Positions 1 through 6,338 of a DNA stretch of 8,538 nucleotides are shown one piece after another. A program made the position numbers and the translations under genes. Below the pieces are notes generated by a model. That model had not been told where the DNA came from. It ran no database searches and saw only the letters and a program-made list of their open reading frames with translations. Numbering within the stretch: the stretch's first letter is position 1; every line of letters starts with the position of its first letter. This DNA comes from Acidobacteriota bacterium. Lineage in GTDB: Bacteria; Acidobacteriota; UBA6911. The stretch covers positions 1 through 8,538 of the forward strand of contig JAHFUH010000203.1 of assembly GCA_023265215.1 (NCBI GenBank), written 5' to 3'.

Positions 1-37
1 CCGGGCGCAACCCTTTCAGCAATGGTATTCGTCTCTA

Positions 38-69
38 CCCAGGGTTGGCGAAAAACACGCTAACCTGGG
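38..69. repeat. Imperfect hairpin near the left edge
   Basis: CCCAGG-g-TT-g-GCG at 38-50 pairs with CGC-t-AACCTGGG at 58-69 around an A-rich loop at 51-57, with one bulged base. Just to its right, CTGAT (72-76) and ATCAG (86-90) flank a run of eight G at 78-85. No convincing gene lies in 1-145. The hairpin resembles the short palindromic interspersed repeats found between genes in many environmental genomes, but only one copy is visible here, so membership of a family is inferred. Confidence 0.5.
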
Positions 70-119
70 CTCTGATAGGGGGGGGATCAGAAATAAATGG
101 TTTATCATGCCGAAAGGTG

Positions 120-143
120 AAATTGGTGACAGGCACCTTTTTC
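120..143. repeat. 24-bp direct repeat, copy A
   Basis: This 24-bp stretch is identical to 2850-2873 and in the same orientation. Its core is the interrupted palindrome GGTG-ACAGG-CACC followed by a T-run (and preceded by AAATT), so it could form a short hairpin plus U-tract when transcribed on the plus strand. It starts two bases beyond the stop codon of the minus-strand SnoaL-like gene. The two copies enclose the ene-reductase/SnoaL-like module almost exactly. I recall similar GGTGCCTGTCACC-type motifs as interspersed repeats in several bacterial phyla, but that was not checked here. Confidence 0.8.
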
Positions 144-145
144 CC

Positions 146-538
146 CTAAAGTTCCGCACAAACGACTTTTACGAATTTCCCTTTCTCCAGGTGATAATGA
201 ATGAACTGCGGAATCACGGCTGTCTGTCCGACAACAAGCGGCTTAAGCTTCGGAAAGTCCGAGGCAGCGACTGTCTCGGGCGATAATTCCTTCACTCCCT
301 GAATCTGCACTCTGGCTTCAAGCGCAATAGTATGTTCATCAGAAACAAAGCGGTCCACGATCACACTTTCTTTAATATAGGCATGAAGGAAATTATAGAA
401 CTTCATTACTGATTCCCGGGACTTAAACGAACCACCAACATGTATCATTTCGAATTCGTCAGCGAAATAATCAAGAAATCCCTTGTAATCCCTGCTGTTG
501 AATTTTTGCAAGTAAACATCGAATTCTTCACGAGTCAT
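146..538 (-). CDS. SnoaL-like / NTF2-fold small protein (possible dehydratase or isomerase)
   Basis: The product is 130 residues, the usual size for a one-domain SnoaL/NTF2-like protein. The N-terminal part has the family pattern of a helix followed by F-N-S-R-D-Y at 13-18 and F-L-D-Y-F-A-D at 21-27, then strands. The second half alternates hydrophobic and charged residues as in the curved beta-sheet of the fold. The ATG at 538 is chosen because GAGAGG (544-549) sits five bases upstream; the frame stays open to 604, but that longer start would overlap the promoter at 590-617. It lies 102 bases downstream of the ene-reductase on the same strand. Members of this fold act as dehydratases, isomerases, cyclases or simple binding proteins. 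No catalytic pair can be assigned with confidence, so the reaction is open. A conserved partner role with the ene-reductase is inferred from adjacency only. Confidence 0.75.
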   Translation of the reverse strand: MTREEFDVYLQKFNSRDYKGFLDYFADEFEMIHVGGSFKSRESVMKFYNFLHAYIKESVIVDRFVSDEHTIALEARVQIQGVKELSPETVAASDFPKLKPLVVGQTAVIPQFIHYHLEKGKFVKVVCAEL

Positions 539-589
539 AGATGCCTCTCTGTTCCAAATATTTTTTATAATAAATTTGAAAAGCAATCG

Positions 590-617
590 ATTATATAAAT
601 ACAATCGGTGATGTCAA
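590..617 (-). promoter_or_regulatory. Consensus sigma70 promoter for the SnoaL-like gene
   Basis: On the minus strand a perfect -35 TTGACA (612-617) is followed by a 16-base spacer and a perfect -10 TATAAT (590-595). Transcription would begin near 582, giving a leader of about 45 bases before the ATG at 538. The promoter lies wholly within the gap after the ene-reductase stop codon (641), so the small gene can be expressed independently. The hexamer CAATCG occurs at 584-589 and again at 602-607, overlapping the promoter, and AATCGATT (585-592) is a palindrome touching the -10. Either could be a regulator site, but this is speculative. Confidence 0.75.
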
Positions 618-640
618 CAATGCTCCTGCACCACTTTTCC

Positions 641-2725
641 CTATATGGCACGACCGATACGTGAACCGTCTCCAATAGCATCGATTATCAGCGCAGAGTT
701 CCCACAGTCGCCAATCTGATAAATTTCAGGGGCTGTCCCCTTCAGGCTTTTGACGAACTCCGTGTCCGGCATCATGGGCAAAGCAGGTACTATGGCATCT
801 GCCGCTAAGATCCTTTTCTCTCCTTCTTTGGTAGTGATCGTCAGCCCTTTATCTGTTATCTCCCCGTACTTCACGCCGGACAACAAAGGCACTCCCTTTT
901 GCTCCAGCCACCAAAACAGGCGCATCTTATAAAACTCAACCAGTCCATCCCCCATTTTCTCAGCTGTGTCCACGACTGTGACCTTTCTACCACGCTTAAC
1001 CAGAAACGCGGCTAGCTGCAGGGCCTGGATGGCGCCACCGATAATGACGACATTTTTGCCGATGGGCATCCAGAATTTCGTAGCCCATGACAGCAGCCCG
1101 GGGCTTGTGAACCTCAAATAAGTCTTCAGCTGGCGGTTCAGGTCGGCCGCCCTGACCACCTTGCCCGAATCGATGCCAGGTATTTCCGGAATGGAATATT
1201 GACCTCCTGTAGCCAATATCAGCACATCCGGCTTCACCTGCTCAACCAACGCCTTATTAACTTCTTTGCCAAGATTGATCTTGACGCCCAGCTTGGTGAT
1301 TTGGGTGCTGAGATAGCAAATCAGCGCTGGAAGGTCTTCAATTTCAGGCCCCTTAATCGTGGCCGCCACAGTTACGGATCCGCCCAGTTGAGGTTCTTTC
1401 TCATACAGTACTACTTCATGTCCCCTTAAAGCTGCTACCCTTGCCACCTCCATTCCCGCAGGTCCACCACCGACTACCATAACCTTTTTCTTCTTAACCG
1501 CTGGTTTGATTTCGTATTCCCGCTCTCTTGTCAGAGAAGCATTGACGCGGCAGCATGATCTCCCCGGAATAGGGTGCGAATGTATTCTGTCGAGGCAGGA
1601 GAGACAGCGTGTACACGGGGCAATATCCTCCAGTCTTCCCGCGGCAACCTTGTTGGGGAGTTCCGGGTCGGCCAGCAGACGCCGGGTCATGCCAATAAAA
1701 TCTGCTTTACCCTGTCGCAGGATTTTCTCTGCCAGTTCGGAATGGATGCCGCCGGTGGCAATCACCGGTATGGAAACTGCCTTCTTGACTGATGCGACTA
1801 GAGGTACCCAGAATCCAGCCCCGCTCCGGCTTCCATCAAGTCCTTCCGGCAAGGGAACCGGAACCTCGGGATAGCAGACCGTATCGGGCCAGTTCATTAA
1901 GCTATAGATTGGACCTAAACCATCGGCTTTGGGATGAAGGTTATCGGCGCCGGCAGCTTCAAATATGCGACCAAACTCCTGACCTTCCGCAGGCGTTATA
2001 CCGTCGTCAATTCCATATTCGGCGGCATTATAATGGACGCCGATCGGGAAGTCTTTCCCCAGACGTCTCTTCATTTCCTGCAGGATCTCAACAATAAACC
2101 GAGCCCGGTTTTCCAGGCTTTGAGGGCCGTATTGGTCCTGGCGTTTATTCCAGTGACGCGACATAAAAGTATTGCCCAGGTGCTGCGTAGCGCAATGTAC
2201 CTCCAGATGGTCAACCCCGGCCTTTTTAAAACGCTCCGCCGCTATTACGAACTTCCCCTGAATTTCTTTAATATCGGCAATGGTTGCCTCAACGGTTTCG
2301 TCACCCCAGTGTTTTTCATACACCTCCACTTTCATCACCGAAGCAGCAATGGGTTGGCGCCCGGAAAGCGACGTGGGGCACCAGGGTCCAGCATGCATCA
2401 TCTGCACCGATAACTTGCAATCATGTTTGTGGACGGCATCAGCCAATTTGCTGAAGCCTGGAATGTATTCGTCAGCATCAATACGCAACCCATCGAACAT
2501 CCGTGCACCTAAAGGATAATCAACGTAGGCGTCCCAGAGAATAACCATGCCTGCGCCACCCTTGGCCACTGCCTCTACGTAGTCAATGGTTCTCTGGTTC
2601 ATATGGGCATCATGGAGGTCGTGGGTATTCATCTCTGCGGCAGTCTTAATAATTCGGTTCTTAACCTGCATCTTCCCTATGGAAAAAGGTGAAAATAGCT
2701 TTTCAAACTGCGCCTTGCCGTCCAT
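641..2725 (-). CDS. Old Yellow Enzyme-type NADH:flavin / 2,4-dienoyl-CoA reductase family protein with Fe-S cluster
   Basis: The product is 694 residues, close to FadH, BaiH and trimethylamine dehydrogenase-type proteins. Residues about 8-360 form the FMN-binding TIM barrel (N-terminal KLFSPFSIGKMQVKNRI, the VQMMHAG strand at 107-113, IPVIATGG at 319-326). Cys371, 374, 377 and 391/392 form the 4Fe-4S region. Residues about 412 to the end form the FAD/NAD(P)H half, with GGGPAG at 419-424, an ILATGG strand, a second Rossmann motif near 563 and a final IGD motif. Such enzymes transfer hydride from NAD(P)H through FAD, the cluster and FMN to an activated C=C bond. Two features are odd. The usual HxA(H/N)xYL stretch reads H177-C-A-T180-Q-H182-L, putting His where FadH and OYE have the proton-donor Tyr. 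The Cys spacing is C-x2-C-x2-C-x13-C(C) rather than C-x2-C-x3-C-x11-C. The second Rossmann motif (GGAIQA) is also degenerate. The substrate is unknown; dienoyl-CoA, enone steroid and xenobiotic alkenes are all possible. Confidence 0.9.
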   Translation of the reverse strand: MDGKAQFEKLFSPFSIGKMQVKNRIIKTAAEMNTHDLHDAHMNQRTIDYVEAVAKGGAGMVILWDAYVDYPLGARMFDGLRIDADEYIPGFSKLADAVHKHDCKLSVQMMHAGPWCPTSLSGRQPIAASVMKVEVYEKHWGDETVEATIADIKEIQGKFVIAAERFKKAGVDHLEVHCATQHLGNTFMSRHWNKRQDQYGPQSLENRARFIVEILQEMKRRLGKDFPIGVHYNAAEYGIDDGITPAEGQEFGRIFEAAGADNLHPKADGLGPIYSLMNWPDTVCYPEVPVPLPEGLDGSRSGAGFWVPLVASVKKAVSIPVIATGGIHSELAEKILRQGKADFIGMTRRLLADPELPNKVAAGRLEDIAPCTRCLSCLDRIHSHPIPGRSCCRVNASLTREREYEIKPAVKKKKVMVVGGGPAGMEVARVAALRGHEVVLYEKEPQLGGSVTVAATIKGPEIEDLPALICYLSTQITKLGVKINLGKEVNKALVEQVKPDVLILATGGQYSIPEIPGIDSGKVVRAADLNRQLKTYLRFTSPGLLSWATKFWMPIGKNVVIIGGAIQALQLAAFLVKRGRKVTVVDTAEKMGDGLVEFYKMRLFWWLEQKGVPLLSGVKYGEITDKGLTITTKEGEKRILAADAIVPALPMMPDTEFVKSLKGTAPEIYQIGDCGNSALIIDAIGDGSRIGRAI

Positions 2726-2732
2726 TATCACT

Positions 2733-2738
2733 CCTCCT
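2733..2738 (-). promoter_or_regulatory. Shine-Dalgarno site that fixes the ene-reductase start
   Basis: AGGAGG on the minus strand lies seven bases before the ATG at 2725. An in-frame GTG at 2731 would directly abut this site with almost no spacing, so the ATG two codons downstream is the better start. Confidence 0.85.
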
Positions 2739-2745
2739 TTTGGCT

Positions 2746-2760
2746 TGTGTTCCAGACACA
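2746..2760. promoter_or_regulatory. Inverted repeat TGTGT-N5-ACACA upstream of the ene-reductase
   Basis: A 15-bp dyad (TGTGT at 2746-2750, ACACA at 2756-2760) sits 21 bases upstream of the ene-reductase ATG. Its size and place suit an operator for a dimeric repressor, but no regulator gene is in the window and no clear -35/-10 pair was found around it. Confidence 0.35.
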
Positions 2761-2796
2761 GGGAATCAACAAACCGCGATTTATCTCTTTCTGCAG

Positions 2797-2813
2797 CGCT
2801 TGATAAGCAAGCG
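2797..2813. promoter_or_regulatory. Inverted repeat CGCTTG-N5-CAAGCG upstream of the ene-reductase
   Basis: Perfect 6-bp arms (2797-2802 and 2808-2813) flank a 5-base spacer, about 75 bases upstream of the ene-reductase start. There is no T-run on either side, so it is not a standard terminator. An operator or a leader hairpin is possible. Confidence 0.35.
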
Positions 2814-2849
2814 AGGGATTGCAGGCGCCCAGGATGACGTATTTATTCA

Positions 2850-2873
2850 AAATTGGTGACAGGCACCTTTTTC
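2850..2873. repeat. 24-bp direct repeat, copy B
   Basis: This is identical over 24 bases to 120-143 and in the same orientation. It lies upstream of the ene-reductase, beyond the two inverted repeats, and marks the right edge of the module. The stretch from 2874 to 3046 that follows, up to the stop codon of the HEAT-like gene, has no gene I can support; it holds only AT-rich sequence and short dyads. Confidence 0.8.
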
Positions 2874-3046
2874 ACATTTTACTCTAATTTTTCCAGTTAT
2901 TCCCTTTGCTTTTGTCAGCTTCAGCAATGCTTACCAGGAAAAATAGACACGCCAGAATATACTGTCCACTTCGTCGTGGAGGTTCGATCTCTTTCGAGTC
3001 GATGCGATTTCTCGAGCCGCTTGAAATGGCGGGATTTTGGGCGAGG

Positions 3047-4345
3047 CTAACGCAGTCGGCGCTTCGCTGACGATCTCCTCCGTAATGGAGAATAATGCGT
3101 CTCAGACGCGAAGAAGATTGTTTTCGCTTCTGAAAAAGCGTCTTGGTTCCACAGCCCATGAGCTGAGGCGAAATCCTTGATGATCCTTATTTCATCTGCA
3201 ATACGCTTATCAGGACTGGGCGCAGACAAACGAAACACCGTGCCTTCCGGGAATTGAGACAGCTTATTGCACAGATCCTTCACGCTATCCGTGTTATAAA
3301 GACCCGCGACAGAAAAGTTTGGATCGGCGTTATTGAATGAGTGGACGGATATATTTACAGGAGACTGCCATCGCCATTGTGTAACCATATCGCGTTGCGA
3401 TCCAATAGCGAGCTTCTCCAGTTCATCAATTTCCTCATTGGATAGGATCCAGTTGCCTGCTTGACCCAGAGCGCCGGTCAGCCCGTATTGAAAAGAGCCG
3501 GCTTCGCTTGCATCCCGGGGCATATTGGCATGCATACTCAATTCCTTCTCACGGCCGTTCCATTTTTCGTGAAATTGGCGCATGCATTCGAAAAGGGCTT
3601 CCTTTGCTTTCGGCCCTCCATATTTCCCCAGCAACTCCGCTGCCTGACGGGCCTTAAACAATTCCGGACCCTTCAATAGTTCAATGACGCCAGGCTCGAC
3701 ATCCGCAAATCGATCGATCGCATGCAGCGTCTTGTAAGATCTCGGCGTGCATTCCCTGGGCTCCTTAAACATAACGGATATACCATATTGGGGATCCACG
3801 CGCAGAAGATAATCAGTGATGCTGTCGGCAATGTCGCATGATCCGACTATGACTCTTTCGATAACGGCTTTGATCTGTGGAAGGATGGATCCCGTTGCGT
3901 AGCGGTCGATAAGACCTGCATCCAAGGTTTGAGTGCGGCTTCGCAGATCGGCAAACCGCCTAGCCAGCAGTTCATCGAACTGGGGAAGCGTCCGGTCGGG
4001 CAGAACGCCGAGTGTATCGGCTGTGGGCATGGGCCAGCCCATGGGACTGTCGATACGTGGCTCCCGGATCTCTGCCAGGATGTATGGTCTTGCCTTTTCG
4101 GGGTCCAGTTCATATAAACGCTGGAGAGTCTTGTTAAGCAGGCCATGATTACGCGTATTTTCCTGGTTGAGGACCTTTTCCAGCGAAGGAACCATTTCCG
4201 GAATTTTCAGAGCATTCCAATATATGCTCAGCAAATCATATTGACGATCCATGGACAGTTCCGGAAATGACTCGGCAATGTATTTAGCCGGTCTCCCGGT
4301 TTTGGCCGGCGCTTTTGCATTACCGCTTCCGGAAAGCTGCAGCAA
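3047..4345 (-). CDS. HEAT-like helical repeat protein, probably 5'-truncated
   Basis: The 432-residue product, counted from a TTG at 4345, is mainly alpha-helical. Helix pairs typical of HEAT-like repeats are clear at about 203-262 (a V-I-E-L-L-K-G stretch, then A-A-E-L-L-G-K-Y-G-G-P-K-A). A C-terminal mixed segment at 343-398 contains F-S-V-A-G-L-Y, then K-L-S-Q-F-P-E-G-T, then a helix. It was not assigned to a named family; HEAT-type proteins usually serve as protein-binding scaffolds. The start is doubtful. The TTG has no Shine-Dalgarno site, the first in-frame ATG (4252) has none either, and the frame stays open upstream to a stop at 4427-4429 without any ATG, GTG or TTG. A sequence such as T-I-A-Q-A-E-T just before the TTG could be the end of a lost signal peptide. 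The last 30 residues become very basic (RRRSSAKRRLR) over palindromic DNA, so the natural 3' end may be altered too. It may be a decaying gene. Confidence 0.6.
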   Translation of the reverse strand: MLQLSGSGNAKAPAKTGRPAKYIAESFPELSMDRQYDLLSIYWNALKIPEMVPSLEKVLNQENTRNHGLLNKTLQRLYELDPEKARPYILAEIREPRIDSPMGWPMPTADTLGVLPDRTLPQFDELLARRFADLRSRTQTLDAGLIDRYATGSILPQIKAVIERVIVGSCDIADSITDYLLRVDPQYGISVMFKEPRECTPRSYKTLHAIDRFADVEPGVIELLKGPELFKARQAAELLGKYGGPKAKEALFECMRQFHEKWNGREKELSMHANMPRDASEAGSFQYGLTGALGQAGNWILSNEEIDELEKLAIGSQRDMVTQWRWQSPVNISVHSFNNADPNFSVAGLYNTDSVKDLCNKLSQFPEGTVFRLSAPSPDKRIADEIRIIKDFASAHGLWNQDAFSEAKTIFFASETHYSPLRRRSSAKRRLR

Positions 4346-4429
4346 GGCCGGTATTGTTTCCGCTTGGGCAATCGTCGCAATGGTGTGTTCCTTCGCCGGT
4401 GCATGGCTGGGGGCGCGAGTAGCCCGTCA

Positions 4430-4659
4430 GTGGCTACCATGAATCGGCCTAAAGGATCGGTCAAGCCAGTCGCCGCCCCGATCCGCTGCGCTCGCGTCCA
4501 CGCTACTACGCCCTACTGCGCAAAATAAACCTGGAGACTTGATTCCCTGGTATCTTCAGATCCAGATAGATGTTGATAGCAGGTCTGGCTACAAGCAAGT
4601 CAGAGCCTCGTTACCTCAGCTGCTATCTAGGAGCCTGTCCGAGTATTAGGAGGGGCCGC
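4430..4659. other. Gene-free stretch upstream of the HEAT-like gene
   Basis: No gene is supported here. The stretch holds the inverted repeat GGATCGG (4454-4460) / CCGATCC (4478-4484) with a 17-base loop and no T-run, and otherwise looks like degraded intergenic DNA leading into the palindromic element. The in-frame stop that ends the upstream extension of the HEAT-like frame lies at its left edge, consistent with loss of that gene's 5' end near here. Confidence 0.5.
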
Positions 4660-4762
4660 GTTCCTGGCTTCGCGCGGGCAGATGCAAGGCTCCGCGACGC
4701 AGGCGATGCGGTGCCATCGTCGAGGAGCGGTAACGAAGCAAATGCCCGCGCAAAGCCGGAAC
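4660..4762. repeat. Palindromic interspersed element, copy 1
   Basis: The core at 4674-4749 matches 7252-7327 at 70 of 76 positions, same orientation, and begins and ends with GCGGGCA / TGCCCGC. In this copy the arms extend to about 20 bp: 4660-4680 pairs with 4743-4762 with one mismatch and one extra base. Inside, CGATG (4704-4708) and CATCG (4715-4719) form a small stem that is kept in both copies, and one of the six differences falls in its loop. To the right, 4773-4792 is a 20-bp hairpin module identical in reverse complement to 7404-7423, and GATCTGGGTCCG occurs twice (4770-4781 and 4808-4819). Reading frames across it on the minus strand are by-products of the repeat. No transposase accompanies it, so if mobile it would be non-autonomous. 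Confidence 0.8.
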
Positions 4763-4995
4763 CCGAAGGGATCTGGGTCCGAAGGCCCAGCCGCATGGGG
4801 GTTGCACGATCTGGGTCCGCGCAGCAGCCCATCGCGATCACTGCGATGAGCAAGCCTTTCATATGCAGCCTCCTTTTGAATTGGCTCGAAACCAAGGGGA
4901 TCCTCCCTGCACGATCTTCTATAAACAAGTGCGCAAAAAAATGATTAGACGGCTCAAGCTACTCGCGTTATACACGCCGCGGAAGTGGTTCCGGT

Positions 4996-5023
4996 TTGCT
5001 GCAAGCCCTTAGGGCGTTATAAT
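4996..5023 (+). promoter_or_regulatory. Sigma70-like promoter of the hydrolase gene
   Basis: TTGCTG (4996-5001) and a perfect TATAAT (5018-5023) are separated by 16 bases. The spacer contains the palindrome GCCCT-T-AGGGC (5005-5015), which could be an operator. The predicted start of transcription near 5030 leaves a short leader before the ATG at 5048. Confidence 0.6.
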
Positions 5024-5047
5024 ACCTGTTTCAATTGCGAGTTTTTA

Positions 5048-6178
5048 ATGGCTTCTGTCTCCAGAATGTGGAAGTTGGCAATCGCGGCCGGAATTTTCGC
5101 GGTTTTGATTTTTCTTTGGAACCCGCTGAGTCCATTGATCTATTCCGTTCGGCTCGCATCCGCTCTTCAGAAAATGGCTTCAGGCGAAGAGATGCGGCAC
5201 GCGGATGTAATAGAAAATAAAGTCAGCCGGCGCAAAGGCGATCGGGAGTATTGGGCGCTGACCTATCGGCCGGCAAATTTGTCCGCCAAAAAAGCTTTGG
5301 TCCTGGCCCCAGGAATCAGCGAACTCGGGTGCTATCATCCAAGGTTGGTTGCCCTATCCCGTTTTCTGGCATCACAAGGACTGCTGGTCATAACTCCTGA
5401 TATTGAGGAATTCCGAAATTTCCAGATTTCGGCGGAACCAATCAACCAGTTGCTGATCTGGCATCGTGAGGCGGAGACACTTTACGGCGCTCAACATCCC
5501 CGGGAAACGGGTCTGGCAGGGGTCTCCTATTCCGGCACTCTCGCATTGATCGCAGCCGCCAATCCCGCAATTCGGGACCGGGTTGCATTCGTGGCAAGCA
5601 TCGGGGCCTACCACAATTTGATCCGCTGCACAGAACAATGGTTGTCCACGGATTCCGAAGATACCGCCGAATTTTATCCGACCAAATTCTACGCCAGGTG
5701 GATCATCATGCTTGCGGCGCTCGACATGCTCCCGGCCGTTGAGGATCGCGTCCTTTTGAAGAACTCCCTTTTTAATCTGCTGCTGCAGAAAGAGGTTTCG
5801 CAGCCAGCGCGCAGTTTGACGTCCGAAGGAGAGCGCTGGTACAGGCTGGCAACATCGAAGAAGATTCCATCAGATTCGGAGCTGGCCAGTGCAATTGAAA
5901 AATTTCTTGCTCCGCGTCTTTACCGGCAACTGGATCCCGAATCCGCACTCCGTGAATTGCGTTGCCCTGTTTTTTTAATTCACGGCGCATATGACGACCT
6001 CATCCCACCGGAGGAAAGCGTCGAGCTTCATCAGAGGATTCCCGGATCTCATCTGCTCATAAGCCCGTTTTTAACTCATACACACCCCTCCGATAAAAAA
6101 CTATCCTGGAAAGAGAAAACAGCAGCAGTTACTGACGTCCTGCTTTTCTGCTATCGCTTCTCTCGTTTTATTCGCTGA
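5048..6178 (+). CDS. Membrane-anchored alpha/beta hydrolase
   Basis: The product is 376 residues. Residues about 8-31 (WKLAIAAGIFAVL and following) form one hydrophobic segment after a short basic start, so the protein is probably a signal-anchored inner-membrane protein with its catalytic domain outside the cytoplasm. The hydrolase core follows: strand ALVLAPG with ISELG (83-94, oxyanion region), nucleophile elbow G158-V-S160-Y-S-G, an acid in HGAYDDLIPP (Asp316 or 317), and a histidine in LTHTHP (His344 or 346). A helical cap lies between about 190 and 300. The elbow fits the small-x-Ser-x-small rule but has Ser where Gly is usual. The ATG at 5048 is preferred because the frame's longer GTG start (4985) would include the promoter; the ribosome site is weak (GAG at 5039-5041). 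Esterase or lipase activity on a small ester or amide is likely; the substrate cannot be read from sequence. Confidence 0.85.
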   Translation: MASVSRMWKLAIAAGIFAVLIFLWNPLSPLIYSVRLASALQKMASGEEMRHADVIENKVSRRKGDREYWALTYRPANLSAKKALVLAPGISELGCYHPRLVALSRFLASQGLLVITPDIEEFRNFQISAEPINQLLIWHREAETLYGAQHPRETGLAGVSYSGTLALIAAANPAIRDRVAFVASIGAYHNLIRCTEQWLSTDSEDTAEFYPTKFYARWIIMLAALDMLPAVEDRVLLKNSLFNLLLQKEVSQPARSLTSEGERWYRLATSKKIPSDSELASAIEKFLAPRLYRQLDPESALRELRCPVFLIHGAYDDLIPPEESVELHQRIPGSHLLISPFLTHTHPSDKKLSWKEKTAAVTDVLLFCYRFSRFIR

Positions 6179-6224
6179 ATTTTGGCGATTATTTGTTTCG
6201 GAAAAACAAAGACGCTACGGATTG

Positions 6225-6241
6225 CACAGATTTCACAGATT
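6225..6241. repeat. Tandem octamer CACAGATT
   Basis: CACAGATT occurs at 6225-6232 and 6234-6241, a 9-base period, in the gap after the hydrolase gene. It is too short to class as a repeat array and may be chance or a protein-binding site. A weak AT-rich hairpin (6192-6198 with 6204-6210) lies just before it. Confidence 0.3.
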
Positions 6242-6247
6242 CAAAAG

Positions 6248-6273
6248 GATCTTCAGTGGAATCCAGTTTTTTT
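6248..6273 (+). terminator. Possible weak intrinsic terminator after the hydrolase gene
   Basis: GGAT (6248-6251) can pair with ATCC (6261-6264), followed directly by AG and a run of seven or more T (to 6273). The stem is only four pairs, so termination would be weak. Its position between two plus-strand genes fits separation of the hydrolase from the aldolase. Confidence 0.3.
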
Positions 6274-6278
6274 GCTCT

Positions 6279-6307
6279 TTCGCATGGGGAACTAATTCTT
6301 CCATAAT
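6279..6307 (+). promoter_or_regulatory. Possible promoter of the aldolase gene
   Basis: TTCGCA (6279-6284, four of six consensus bases) and CATAAT (6302-6307, five of six) are spaced by 17 bases, 32 bases before the aldolase ATG. The region is AT-rich, and TATAAA a few bases further on could be an alternative -10. Confidence 0.35.
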
Positions 6308-6338
6308 TATAAAATGAAGCTTCACAGCGAGGTGAACT

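Noticed and set aside
1506..2413. Several plus-strand open frames antisense to the ene-reductase
   Set aside because: They are shadows of a strongly conserved minus-strand gene and have low-complexity, non-domain translations.
2884..3159. Minus-strand open frame of 91 codons with a short hydrophobic segment
   Set aside because: It overlaps the 3' end of the HEAT-like gene by over 100 bases in another frame, lacks a recognisable ribosome site and does not resemble a known family.
4251..4442. Plus-strand hydrophobic frame that looks like a small membrane protein
   Set aside because: It is opposite the 5' part of the HEAT-like frame, and its hydrophobicity is explained by being the complement of that coding sequence; no ribosome site was seen.
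4623..4928. Minus-strand open frame of about 101 codons across palindromic element copy 1
   Set aside because: It shares peptide stretches with a frame over copy 2 only because both read the same repeated DNA; composition is Arg/Ala/Pro/Ser-rich with no domain character.
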